Source: Adiantum capillus-veneris
Taxonomy: Eukaryota; Streptophyta; Polypodiopsida; Polypodiales; Pteridaceae
Reading direction: 5' to 3'
Length of the DNA: 64,000 nucleotides
Assembly (NCBI GenBank): GCA_014529385.2
Contig: CM043954.1
Coordinates: 7,939,806-8,003,805, forward strand
Of the stretch, positions 1 to 11,014 are shown one piece after another. The notes under the pieces are model-generated. The model did no database searches and was not told the origin of the DNA. It saw only the letters and a program-made list of their open reading frames with translations. Position numbers and translations under genes: made by a program. Position 1 is the stretch's first letter. Every line of letters starts with the position of its first letter.

Positions 1-3000
1 CCACTTAGATCGTAGCATAAGCCTTTGTTTCCTTCCAAGAATGATAGCCATGGCACTCCTGTTTGCTCAAGCTCATTTAAAACTTGTATACATGTGAGCA
101 ACATTCTATAGATCTTACATAAAATGGCACAGGAGAGATCTGGCAGACTTTTGAAGAAAGACATGGTTCCTGTAAAGGTTTTCACCATGTATTCCTCCGT
201 CGCTTGGCCTCTCTCTGGAGCTCGTAGCCTAGGGAAGTTGAGCCAAGTTGGCCTCTTATTTTGCAGTGCTTCATGCACTTGCCATGTCCTTACTCTAGTT
301 ACAGGACATAATGATCTCTTTGAAGGCCTGCAAGGGCTCTTGTGAGCATAATCATGTATCTTGGATTCTTGTTCAACCAGCTTAACCTCCACTTTGGGTG
401 GTCTTTATATGCGCCATCTTATTGCATATCCTTGTACAACCTTTCTTTCACCTGTAATAGTTCTACTTTGATGAGAGGGTACGACAAGGATTGTTGGTGC
501 CATTGAGCGTTGATCTGATTGGGAGTGAGTTGAGTGACATTGACAAAGTGTAAAACTCTCAACTCCCAATCCATAGCGGCTTTCCACTGCTCATTCACCT
601 CTAGGGTGATCTTCTCCTTCAGTGCGTCTTCTTCACCTTTTGACAGTTGGACCATTGGCACTGTGTCTTCATCCGTGATGTTAATCTGAAAATCTTCATT
701 ACCACTCGGCTCTGCTGTTGATTGTGTCTCAAACTCAGCAAACGATACCAAGGGTATGTATATCTGTGGCGGCGTTGAAGTGCCTGCCTCTTCCTGTGTG
801 TTTGGTTTTCCATCTCCGAGGAGTTGATTTATCTGCTTGAGTTCTGCTATCTCCTTTAGAAGCTCCTCCTCTCTCTCAACCCACATCAATGCCAGGTCCC
901 TACGCTGTGATTGTTCTAACTTTAATTACAATTCTAGGTCTTTGTTTTTCTTTTCAAGTGCCTTATACACTTCGTCAGTTCCTTTGATGGAGGCCACAAC
1001 TGGGTTTTCTCTAATTTTCCATAAGAAAATGGCCGATCATTGACCCTCTATTCAGAATACTCTAGAGAGCATTGAAAACATCTAATTTCACCTAAATGTT
1101 TTGAGCTGATAGAGAGGTCATAAGAAGTTCATTTGTAACTTTTGTCAGCTGCTCAAATTTTGCTTTAAGGGCATCAGATGATTTTCTGAGTAGATAACCT
1201 AACTCCTCCCTTACTTTTTGTTGCCTATCTCTGGCTATCTGATGCTATTCCGCTGCTGCCTTCAGCTCTTGCACTTGCCTTTGGAGATCAGTGATGACAG
1301 TCATCCTGTCTTCTAGCTCTCCTTGGAGAGAATCGATCACCGTTTCAAGTTCCTTGGCCTTTGTGCTGCGGTTTAAAGCTGTTGAATTGAGTCTCTCTGT
1401 CATTTTTGCATCTGAGGTGCATATTCATTGACCTGTACTATTACTTCGTCATTTGATTGCCACTCCTCCTATCGTGCTAGCTAAGATGTGCCTGCAGCCT
1501 TATGTGTTGCTTCTTCCTGCGTCGTAACTACTGGTGGTTCTTATGTGGAGGTAGATGGTCGGTCTTGGTCAACCTGAGGCTTTGATGCCTTGGCAGTTTC
1601 TGGCTGAGTACAAGTAGAGGGTGTTGTCTCAACCCTTGCTGTCTCTTCAGGTGTTGGCCTTTCTTCCTTCTCTGGCTCGAGCTCCGTCTCATGTGCAGTG
1701 GTAGGTGCTTTTTTTGCATCTACCTCTTTATCGGTCTCTTTTTCAGATCTTGTTGCCTTTTCCTCTTCTGGCTTTTGAGTATCTTCTGCTGCCTTCTCCT
1801 ATTCTGGCTCGACTTCTTTTTCTTTTTGTCCATCGGGGTGGTCATCCTCTTGTGCAGATTCTGTTTGTTGGGTGGACTCAGAATCTTTCTCTTTCTCAGG
1901 CTCTACTTCTTCATTGGTGTCTTTGCCTGCAAATAATGGTGGTGGACTAGGCATGGGATGGTCTTGTTGTTCTGTAGGCAATGAGGTGGGTCGGGGAGAT
2001 CCATGACTTTGCTCTTGGCTAGATTTTTCCTCGGCTTGCCTTTGGTCTTCCACTTCCTTGGCTTTCTTTGCAACTTCTGCTGCCTGCTTCATCTTTAGAG
2101 CTTCAGCCTCTTGGTACATTCTTTCTAAATTCTCTGTTAGATCATCCATGTCTTTTCTTGTATGATGCTTTGTTCGAGGGCCTTTAAGTCCTGCAGGTAC
2201 CCATTTTTCTGGGTCCTTCCCTTGTGCTTGCTTACTGCGCTGGTATGCCTATTTCTCTCTTTCAAAGCGCACTTGTTTTTGAGTTGACTCTTCTTGGTGT
2301 GCGGACACAACTTTCCTTTTCATCTCTTCTCTCCGAGATCTCTTTTCTTCGTTGTCAAAGCTCTCGCTGTTGTGCTCTTCCAGCAAGCTATTAGCTGACT
2401 CATCATGAGATTTATACGATATTTTACCTGACCTTGTAGCTCTTGGAGAGGGTTGTGCTGCCAGTATCCATGTATTCTGATCAGGGGAAGGTGCTAGGTT
2501 GTCGGCCATGCCGATGGCATGATATGCTATTCGAGTAAAGACCTCTGGCGCACCCAAGTACGGCATTTTTCCTTCCTTCTTGGTGCCCTTCAAGGCTGTC
2601 AATACATACTGCACATGGTCCACGGGGTGTCTTGTTGTTGACTTGAGAACCTGAGTGAATGTGGTGGCCATGGTGTGATTTGGTGTAGTGTACGTTGCTG
2701 GCCTTTTTGCCAAAAAATGGAAGTGTTGGTGGTACAAAAGGGCTGGCTCTTCCACCTGTTTGTGGATAAGATCGGCGAATGTAGCCGCGGCTGTCTCTTT
2801 GGTAAATGTGCCTGCGGTATTTCTGTCTCTTGCCCGCATGGTCATTCCTTCAGTGGGCAGTCTGAGTGCTTCTGCCACTATCTCTTTTGTGATCACTACT
2901 TCAACCTGTTTCCCTTGGGTGTCTGATATTTGTGCGGTTCCATCTTCTTTGATGGTGGATAGAAGCTCGTAAGCTTTCTAAAAGTCCACTCCGCAAGGCT

Positions 3001-3291
3001 CTTGTTCGTAGAAATACTTGAGCTCCAACCTGCGGGGTTAGCCTCTTTTGTCTTTGGCTTTGCGGCTACATCATAGACTTCTTTGGGCAGGAGTTGCAAC
3101 TCCACTTGATGCCCCTTTTCACTTTTGAACGTGCCAGTGAAAACTGTAGTGTGGTGATATTCCAGCTGTTCTCTAGAAAGGTAGGATGCCTTTGCTGCTT
3201 TGACTGACTCGGGATCTAGTTGATACGCGGGTAGTTCTTGTAGTTTCTCTTCTTGGTATAGCTTCGTCTTCGTCCTCTCTGTTGCTTGCAT
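1..3291 (-). pseudogene. Uncharacterised retroelement-associated ORF, broken by frameshifts, running off the left edge
   Basis: I do not recognise the function. Read on the minus strand from about 3291, conceptual pieces lie at 2896-3291, 2249-2950, 1799-2149 and 419-889. The first two overlap in different frames around 2900-2950, showing a frameshift. The N-terminal ~350 residues look globular and loosely recall the 'putative plant transposon protein' segments common in plant retroelements. The middle (about 2450-1550) is very rich in Glu, Lys, Gln and Pro, and the distal part (about 890-840) has heptad-like Leu/Glu/Lys spacing suggesting a coiled coil. No gag zinc knuckle, protease, RT or integrase motif is visible. 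Between about 1500 and 900 the reading is broken by many stops. It lies just downstream, on the same strand, of an LTR/leader-like stretch (3292-5506). It could therefore be an extra ORF1 preceding gag, as in Ogre/Tat-type elements; that is inference. Confidence 0.45.
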
Positions 3292-3478
3292 GGCTCCTGT
3301 TCAGTGAATAGGGTGCAAAGTTAGCAGATTTGTCGTAATTTTCTCTGAAATGTCCTTTTAGAATGAAATGCTGACAATTTGATCCAATTTGCTTCAAATC
3401 AATTTTTGAACAAGCAAAGATGCATAAAAACATGCAAGGAACAAAAGTGTATGGTCAAAACAAAAATTTGCAACCAAA

Positions 3479-3500
3479 GTAAATAATCACGATTATTTAC
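3479..3500. repeat. Palindrome copy 1 (TAAATAATC-AC-GATTATTTA)
   Basis: Two 9-bp complementary arms flank a 2-bp spacer, and the flanking G/C bases add one more pair. This is the first of three copies in the leader-like region; the spacing to the next is about 297 bp. Confidence 0.8.
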
Positions 3501-3776
3501 AGTAGCTGAGGAAAATTTCCAACTTTTTGCAAACTTGGCTTTATAGGTTTGAAGTATATACCAAATACATGCTCTGAGTGAAATATGGGCTCATTTGGAT
3601 GCATGGGGTGAAAATGGTACTAGATTTTGGCTTTAGGTCTCTGAAACAGTAGATATAAAGGAAATTTGAGATTTTGAACTCCAAATTGATTCAAAATTGG
3701 CTAGTGGGCTTAACACATCATGTACTTTGGATGTATGATGACAAAATATCCAAATTCCCCAATTTTGACCAGAAAG

Positions 3777-3796
3777 TAAATAGTCGTGATTATTGA
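3777..3796. repeat. Palindrome copy 2 (degenerate)
   Basis: The sequence TAAATAGTCGTGATTATTGA is a mutated copy of the same palindrome. It lies about 282 bp before copy 3. Confidence 0.65.
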
Positions 3797-4057
3797 CTTT
3801 TCTTCCAAAATTGACATTTATTGGTACAAATTGGTTCTAGGCATTGTATGGATCTTGGCTATGAGATATAAAGTGATTTGGATCAAGAAATGTGGTCCAT
3901 AACCCAAATTTTGGCTTGCAAAGACTTCTTTTCATTTTTTGACAATTTTACAAGTAATGGGTGGTCATTTTGGCTCATTCTTGATTTTTGGCATGTAATA
4001 GGTGCGTACACATGATAGATGAGGTGATTTGACAATTTCCAAGCAAAAGATGCAATA

Positions 4058-4079
4058 GTAAATAATCGCGATTATTTAC
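4058..4079. repeat. Palindrome copy 3 (perfect, 22 bp)
   Basis: The core TAAATAATCGCGATTATTTA is fully self-complementary, and one more G/C pair extends it to 22 bp. It is the best-preserved copy of the family. Confidence 0.85.
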
Positions 4080-5506
4080 AACGGTGACAAAACCTACACA
4101 TTTTGACCTAAACATGCTTCATACATTTAATACAAGTCCTAAATTGAATTTGGTCAAGTTTGGTCATGCCGGAATCACTTTGTGCTCAGTTGACTTTGAA
4201 ATCACCGTTTTTTGTGACTACTCTGTCTGTTGGGTTGATCGGTCAACTTTGAGGCTTTGGACTTGTCCGTAACATAGTCGTGAAGCAACCTGTCCAATTT
4301 TGGCTCATTTGGAGTCAGCTTGACCTCGTATGTCGAATTTGATGCTTTGTAACCTTCAAGCCATTTTCTCCCTTTCGCGGGATTTTCTTGATGGATTTCA
4401 CCAAACCAATCATATACATTGTATGTGGACCTCATTAGCAAGCCATATGTGGAGTCAGGTCGGAATAACGGCATTTGCCAAAAACCTAACTTTTCTACTA
4501 GGGACCCCCTTGACCCCAGCCGAATGGTCATCTGATGGTATAGAAACGTTCTATTATGTTGGGCATGCTACGGTTCAAATCCCATCCGATTTGGTCAAGC
4601 TGGCAGGCCGCTATGGTCAGTTTTAGGTCGTAGGTCTTCGTGCACTGCTCGATTTCTAGGGTTTTTTCTAGAGCTTTAGACTAGCTACTGGCCATACAAA
4701 ATGGATGATTGTCTAGTACAAAACTTACCTCCATGTCTCGTGTGAGACGGTGCTGAAAATGGTCAACTGTGGGCTCCAGAAAAGTCGCGCGAAAGAGGCC
4801 AAAATCTCTCTCTGCAAAGGCTCCAAGTGGAAATGAGGTGGTTTTAGCCTACCTTGGATATATATACTCGGACTTCCCGAACCAATTTTCCCTAGATTTC
4901 CCCATTAGTCCTACTAGGCCGTAAAATCTATGTTAGACTCAAAAAAATTCCTGATCGCATTCCTGTAGCTCATTCTGCAAGAATTTTGCAAAAGTAGGTC
5001 TGACTGCCTAATGGAGGCTTCTTGCTTCCATTATCCGATTTCATTGAAAATTTTTGTGCTTATTGGCCTTGTCTTTCTGATCACCATCGTGTCTTCTATT
5101 TTTCCATCTGAGCTTCCGTGCTCTTTATTATTAATTTTTAACCCGTTTATTTGAAAAAATCAAAGAAAATAGCAAAATGCTCTAAAAAAGTAAAGTAAAA
5201 ATCCAATAATCAAGAAAATCCCTTGAAAAACATCGTTTTATAGTTTTTTGTTGGATTTTTCTATTTTTAAGCCTCATTATCAACAAAAATGATGAAAAAT
5301 ACCTAAAAAATGACTATTTTTGATGATTTTCTGATAGTATATACACTATTTACACTCATCGGGAAGATATTATCACTGAATTTTTCCTTGATGATGAACT
5401 ATAAGGGCATTATAGTAATTTGGAAAAAAAATCACATGTTAATATAGAACTGTTTCCTCCCTCTTCAAACATTGCCCTTAATTACTTAGTACTTAGTACT
5501 TAGTTC

Positions 5507-6425
5507 TTACTGCCCTTCCACCTCTCCTAGATGGCGTACTCTGGGATGACTGTGTGCATGCGTTGAACAACCGTGTCTATGCATAGATGTGGTTGGATCT
5601 ACCATGATATGAAGAACAATGCAATTCAAACCAATATGCTGTGCAAAAACTGGGTCTTGAGTAATTAACTCAAGGGTTTCCAATGTCGAGGTTTGCTGCT
5701 GATGTCTTCCAAAAAGAAAATCTTGTAGTTTGTGTGCTCTCTGCTTGATTGTACCGTCAGGATGATTTGGCTCGCTGATTGCTTGAGGTGTTGGTAGCAC
5801 TTTTGACTGTTGTCGAGCTTTTTCTCGCCATTGGTAATTTGGTCGGCGTGGTGCTGCATGGTGTGGTGGAGTCTGTTGAGACTTAACTCGCCATTTCTTG
5901 ATTGGTTTTGTGGGTTGTGGAGAAGATAAGTGCTCCTTTTTCTTCCAAACCATTTCCATATTAGGTTCCTTTCTCGGAGATGCTCGTCTCTGTGTTCGAA
6001 ACCTTGGAACCTTCTTTGTTTTGTCGGTGAAGTTTTAGGCACCGAGATCTGAATCGGTTTATCCTTAAGCTGTGCTTTTGGTACCCAAATTTTCCTGACT
6101 CCTTGCATGCTATATGTAGCATTTGATTATTGAGGGGATGGAGAAGATTGACTTTGTGGATTGGTCTACTGATTTCTTCTTTTCCATTCCTCCTTGCTTG
6201 GTGCAATTGGAACAATGATTTTCCCTCCTTTAGGTGATAGCTTTACTTGTTTCGTATCTCAATCTGGTACTGCTTTGTATGTACGCATCCAGGGAATTCC
6301 AAGAATCATCATCTCATTCATGTGTTCATCTGGTAAGCATACAAACTGATGAGGACATGAACATCCATGTACTATCACGTTCACAGTCCACTCAAGATTC
6401 ATGCTACCCATAATGTGGGCAATAG
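5507..6425 (-). pseudogene. Retroelement protease C-terminus followed by a W-x-x-K tail
   Basis: Minus-strand translation from about 6425 gives a segment ending LGIPWMRTYKAV. This matches the C-terminal part of gypsy aspartic proteases (the hydrophobic stretch, then I-L-G-x-P-W). The catalytic D-[ST]-G half is absent because the sequence joins integrase of element A at about 6425. Downstream, after in-frame stops at about 6260-6120, the 147-aa and 150-aa frames carry a KIWVPK motif at about 6085-6110 and degenerate repeats VWKKK, KKWRVK and YQWREK. The reading ends at 5507 beside a purine-rich stretch. The same protease-plus-WVPK layout closes elements B and C, so this is probably the 3' end of a third RT-less element. 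Several frameshifts and stops make it a pseudogene. Confidence 0.5.
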
Positions 6426-6429
6426 AAAT

Positions 6430-7711
6430 TCTATTGGCAATATGGCATCAAGACCATAAACAAGGTTAAAGGGTGTAGCATTTAGAGCTATTTTGAATGA
6501 AACTCAATAAGCCCATAGAGCAGCATGTAGATTCATTTTCCAATCTGTCCTTCCTAAACTAAACACTTTAGTCAGCACCAAGTTGAGAATCTTATTCGTA
6601 TGCGCAGCTTGTCCGTTTGTTTGTGGGTGATAGGGAGCTGATTTGTTATGGGGTGAAAGCATGTTAACCTGTCGCGCTTTTTGTGCTAGTTAGCAGTTTC
6701 AAGTTAGCACATCTTCGAAAAGTTGGGCGTCCGGTAATTTTTTTAAAAATAATATCAAAATTTGTCGGAGGTTGTACATTTGGATTCCTTGTTTCAAGTG
6801 CTTTCTATTGATATATCATATGTCATAGATCTTGGAGATGTGGCTCAAGTTATTGTACTAGTTAGCATATGTCAAAATTGTGCTAGTTAGCATTGTCCGG
6901 GACATGAAAAAGCATGACAAGTTAACATGGTTTCACCCTATGGATGACCATAGACTCATTAAGAAAATACTCTATTACCTCATTGAGGATCACTGACAAT
7001 CTCTATTGGCAGTCCATATCTCATGAATACATACTTATATAAAAATACAACAGTGGTTCTGGCATCATTCTTTTGAGTTGCTTTAGCCTCGGCCCACTTG
7101 GTCAAATAGTCCGTAGCTACAATGATATATTGAGCTTGGGTTCTATAAGCAGGTGGTTGTATTGGTTCAACAAAATCTATACCCCATTTTGCAAAAACTC
7201 TTGCCCCCATCATTGGTCTTAAGGACATGCTATCTACTCGTGTTGGTATTTTTGCTCGTTGACAAGCATCACATCTTTGAACATATTCTTTGGCATCTGG
7301 AAAAAGTGTTGGCCACCATATGCCCGCCATCAAGATTGCTCTTACGGTGATCTCACTAGAAAAGTGACCTCCAGCTAATCCAGCATGTGCTTGTTCTATA
7401 ATCAGAATATACTCGTTTTCATTTGCACAAAGATGCAAATGTTGATCTTTACCTCTCCGATATAATTGGTTCCCAATAAGCGCATAGTCTCTTGATTCAA
7501 TTTCAATTGCTCTTGGACGATGTTTACTCATATGCTCAGGAAATGTTTGGCTCGATAAGTAAGTAACTAGATAATTACTCCACTTAGGAACAGGTGACAT
7601 TTGAAACAATGTTACATGAGGAATGGGTGTTTGTTTTTTACATTGAGGGCAATCCTTTACAAAAGATCGAACATCTCTCCTCCTAGTCAGCCAAAATACT
7701 CCAAGACTCAA
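6430..7711 (-). pseudogene. Ty3/gypsy integrase of element A, interrupted by a MITE
   Basis: Integrase inserts retroelement cDNA into the genome. On the minus strand the HHCC zinc-binding domain is seen (HAGLAGGH, then CDACQRAK). The catalytic core follows, with WGIDFVEPI for the first Asp and LPIEIVSDP for the second. A stop follows at 6980. The YHPQTNGQ block just before the expected catalytic Glu lies beyond the inserted MITE (6651-6938); there the usual Glu position reads Ala. A further conserved stretch with VYGLDAILPIEF ends at about 6430. Here the sequence changes abruptly into protease-like sequence, so the integrase C-terminus is missing. The family looks like the non-chromoviral Athila/Tat-like group; no chromodomain is present. 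Stops, the MITE and the truncation make it inactive. Confidence 0.85.
6651..6938. mobile_element. 288-bp MITE with terminal inverted repeats and TATG target duplication
   Basis: The left end (GGGTGAAAGCATGTTAACCT...) is the reverse complement of the right end (...AACATGGTTTCACCC) over about 35 bp with a few mismatches. TATG flanks both sides (6647-6650 and 6939-6942). The insert splits the integrase of element A between the VSDP and YHPQTNGQ blocks, which independently supports its limits. It has no coding capacity. A GTGCTAGTTAGCA-type motif recurs about three times inside. The superfamily is not clear to me. Confidence 0.8.
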
Positions 7712-7780
7712 GATTCATTGCATAGTTTGGTCTTCCACAAAGTGAAGTCCTACTATGGTAACATGTGCTTGACTTAGGTA

Positions 7781-8528
7781 CTATTCTTTTTCTTCAGGGT
7801 TAATGCATAAGAGCAATATCCCATCTCGATTTCTTTTGTATAGCCTTCCAGCTAGTAATTGATACATAGCCGGTTGCTCGATTAATCTGATTGTGATAGA
7901 AAGTGGTATTTGTGAATTCACTTGAGCTATTGTCATCAATGACACAATGTTTTTTGACCATTTAGGTATCATTTCTATGGAGAACAAATAGGCATCTAGT
8001 AAATCATCGTCTACCTCTTTAAGTGATTCCCCTAAAACAATCCTTGACAAATCATCTTCTCGTTGATGTGTAGTGCCTTTTTTTAAAACCACAGTGAAAT
8101 CAAATTCAAGAAGAATGATGAACCATCTCACTATTCTCCCTGTGCTGCATGGCTCGTTGACCAAATACAACAAGGCTTGGTGGTCCACAAAGAACACAAA
8201 CATGTTGGCTAATAGGTAATGTCTATACTTTTTAACGGCATAGATCATTCCTAGTCCTTCTCTTTCGGTGGTGGTGTAATATTTTTTTTGCCATGTTCAA
8301 TTGTCAGCTAGCATAAAAAATAGGAAAGTCAATTTTTCCATCTCCTGGTTGAGCTAGTATACAACCGATAGCAAAATTAGAAGCATCTACACATACGTGG
8401 AATACCTTATCCCAATTTTGTGCTTTCAATATTGGAGCTGAGGTGAGAGCTTGCTTAAGCTTCATGAAGGATTCTTCACAAGCCTCGGCCCATTCAAAGT
8501 GCGTAATTAAGCTACATGGGTTTTGCAA
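7781..8528 (-). pseudogene. RNase H domain of element A
   Basis: RNase H degrades the RNA strand of the RNA-DNA hybrid during reverse transcription. Two minus-strand pieces (8304-8528 and 7781-8248) give the expected order. First comes the connection segment with WAEACEESFMKLKQALTSAP, then FHVCVDASNFAIGCILAQ with the first catalytic Asp, then MIYAVKKYRHYLL and VDHQALLYL, and finally the degraded tail LSRIVLGE. A stop/frameshift at about 8250-8300 separates the pieces. The order RT, RNase H, integrase on the minus strand matches Ty3/gypsy pol. Confidence 0.85.
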
Positions 8529-9468
8529 TTATAGTGTACATGTAGATGAACCATCGGTAATATCCACAATGTCCCATGAAGGCTTGTACTCCCTTGACTG
8601 TTGTTAGTCTAGGAAAATCTGCAATGACATGAATCTTCTCAATATCAGTAGCTATGCCATTTTTAGACACTATATGTCCAAGAATTTTTCCTTGTCTTCC
8701 CATGAATGTGCACTTTTCAGGATTTAAGCAAATCCTATAAGGTCTACATTTTTTGAATACCTTTTTGAGGTGTTCAAAATGATCAGCCCGGATTAATGAA
8801 TGTACGTATAGATCATCCATATATACTTCTAAGAATTTCCTAAGATATTCTTTGAAATCATGTCTCATCAACCTTTGAAACGTGGCTGGAGAATTAGTTA
8901 GCCCAAACGGCATAACCCGATAGGCAAATATACCCCATTCTGTTGCAAAAGCAGTTTTGTGTTGATCTTTTGAGTCAACCAAAAGTTGATTGTATCCCGA
9001 AAATCCGTCTAAGAAGCTGTAAGTTTCTTTTCCTACAACTCGTTCTAAAACATGCTCAGTTATTGGAAGAGGAAAGTTGTCTGTGATGGTAGTTGCATTC
9101 ACCTTTTTGAGATTAACACACACTCATAATTTCCCATTCTTCTTGTGTACTACCACAATTGGAGACACCCAATCTGTGTGTTCAATTTTGTAAATAAATT
9201 TGGCTTCCTTTATTTTTTCAATCTCTTCTTTGATCTTCCTGGAAAATGTTTTGTTATATGTGTATGGTCTCTGTCTACTTGGTTTCACATCATCTCTCAT
9301 GGGTATGGTATGTTGACAAATTTGTGGATCAATACCCTTGAGATCCTTGTAAGACCAAGTGAAGATATCTTGGTATTCCTTTAACAATCTTAGCAAAAAC
9401 TTTTCTTCTTCGTCTGTTAGGTCATTCGCAGTGTAAGCAGGTTTAGGCTCTTCTCCTACTTCAGCCAA
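8512..9468 (-). pseudogene. Ty3/gypsy reverse transcriptase of element A
   Basis: Reverse transcriptase copies element RNA into cDNA. The N-terminal part (9124-9468) shows DIFTWSYKDLKGIDPQICQH and VSPIVVVHKKNGKL. After one stop at about 9124 the rest (8512-9123) follows with RVCVN-type LKKVNATTITDNFPLP, FLDGFSGYNQL, FAYRVMPFGLTNSPATFQR and the catalytic FLEVYMDDL. Then comes the KCTFMGRQGKILGHIVS block. Catalytic Asp residues are retained, yet stops at about 9123 and 8528 show it is dead. The A2 copy at 50.1-50.8 kb has nearly the same sequence blocks. Lineage: Athila/Tat-like rather than chromovirus, by motif style. Confidence 0.9.
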
Positions 9469-10529
9469 GTTTATCTTTTTAGCGTTTTCAGGGCCTTCGT
9501 AAGACTCACCTTGTTTCCGTAGTTCCCTAGCAGTTTGTTCAACTATGATTTTCCAATCTTGGAGAGTATACTTTTTCTAATGGGATGGAACATGCATTAC
9601 ATCCTTACCATCCTCTTCCATGGTTTCCATTTCGGTTGTGTATAACTCCTTTAGAGCTTTTTTCAACTCTTGATATTTCTTTTTCCGCTCGACTCTGGTC
9701 ATGAGTAGTTTCTTATCCTGTGATTTTTCTTGAGTACCCTTGTTTTTCTAGATGTCTGAGACATTTTTGAGTTTTTTTTTGAAGGATATCTGCCAATTAT
9801 TTTGTCCTTGACACAATCATTAGCATCTATTTGCATCAGGAATTGTGTTTTATTGGAGACTGATGGCATAGGTCGTATTTACACAATTTTGGTGTCTCTC
9901 TTTTGTCTATACCATTTTTGTCTTCTTGATTTCTGGTTTGGAAAGTCAAAAAACTTTTCCTCCCCTCCTTTTAAGAGTAACTTAGCTCTCGGATTTTTTA
10001 CCCCGAATCTTCTGAGGTAGCTGAGTGTTCATCTAAGTCATCAGTTGCATTGTAATAGAGGTCTGAAAAGACTTGTTGAGCTTTCATCAAGTCCTTGGGT
10101 TCCTTATCTTCATTTTCAATGTTGAGGATTGAAATCATTTGGATGGGAAGTATGTCATAGCCATCCTCATTGAAAACATTGACTAGGCATAGACATATTC
10201 ACACATACATCCATGGTCGCTAAAATTCGAATCCATTCGAATGGCTCAAATAAATGCTCTGGAAAGGGTTCAGGTACGTAGGCTTCGTTAGTGCAGTCCC
10301 TTTCTAGGATACATTCTTCTCGTCTTAAGCTTCCATTTTTTGAAGCTCTGCACATCCAAATAGGAGTGTCTTTGTTTAACCAGGATGGGAGGTTAGTTTC
10401 AACCTAAGAGACTGAATCAAACTCTTGGATTGGTGTTTTCAAGACATCTCTATAAGTGTGATCTTTTAGATTGACTCTTGTTATAGATCGTACTTGCTTC
10501 AAGTACAGATAGTTGTTTCCCCAATCTTG
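9469..10529 (-). pseudogene. Degraded protease-RT spacer of element A
   Basis: This is minus-strand coding remnant between protease and RT. Short readable pieces include MDVCVN-type sequence at 10167-10355, which recurs in A2 at 51233-51445, confirming one element family. Lys/Glu-rich stretches at about 9560-9780 have multiple stops. No catalytic motif is visible. Confidence 0.6.
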
Positions 10530-10880
10530 GATAAACTATACCTGTCACATGAAAGGTCTTCCCAATATGATTTCATAGTTGAGATTTTTCCAAAATTCTA
10601 CTATGTCAAAAGTGTGTTGATATTCAATTCCACAGGAATTGACTATCACTTTTTCAAGCAGCCCTAAAGGTTTCTCCATGTGTCCATCAGTCAACTGTAA
10701 TTTCATTCAAGTTTGTCTAATGGTTGGTTGTCCCCAGGATTCCCATACTGCTTTAGTGGCTATGGCTATGCCAACTCCACTGTTCAGTATTGCCATGGTT
10801 TCAATGTCCTTATATTTCACTGGGACGATGATGTTTCCTTCTTCCCCTTCATAATATTCTCCGACTTTGTTCATGAGAAC
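10530..10880 (-). pseudogene. Aspartic protease remnant of element A with Asp-to-Asn at the active site
   Basis: The gypsy protease cleaves the gag-pol polyprotein. The minus-strand reading gives MAILNSGVGIAIATK, where D-S-G is expected. The catalytic codon at 10782-10784 reads AAC (Asn). Downstream, WGQP, MKLQLTDGHMEKPLG and YEIILGRPFM match the protease fold up to the C-terminal I-L-G-R-P. Several stops are present. The A2 copy keeps DSG at 58122-58124, so the change arose in this copy or its lineage. Confidence 0.7.
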
Positions 10881-11014
10881 TGATCAAATCTCTTTTTTTT
10901 TCATTTCATTTTTCAATTCTCCCAAATTCTTCGAGATTAACCGTGTTATCCCCACCTTCTCTAGGTTTTTTGTAAATCATTCCACAAGTATGGTATGAGT
11001 TTTAACAGTTCTCC

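Larger units (their letters stand above)
3292..5506 (-). repeat. LTR/leader-like noncoding region with recurring palindromes
   Basis: This AT-rich stretch has no sustained ORF. It sits between the end of a retroelement protein (5507-6425, minus) and the start of another minus-strand ORF (3291), the place expected for a minus-strand LTR plus leader. A TATA-like string lies on the minus strand at about 4848-4860. Three copies of a TAAATAATC / GATTATTTA palindrome lie at 3480, 3777 and 4059. A fourth is at 25377, near the gag of element A, suggesting both belong to the same LTR family. I could not place TG/CA ends, a PBS or a target-site duplication, so the LTR call is inferential. Confidence 0.4.

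Noticed and set aside
5507-6108. Independent host protein with Trp/Lys repeats
   Set aside because: It directly follows a retroelement protease remnant, and its WVPK motif recurs in elements B and C.
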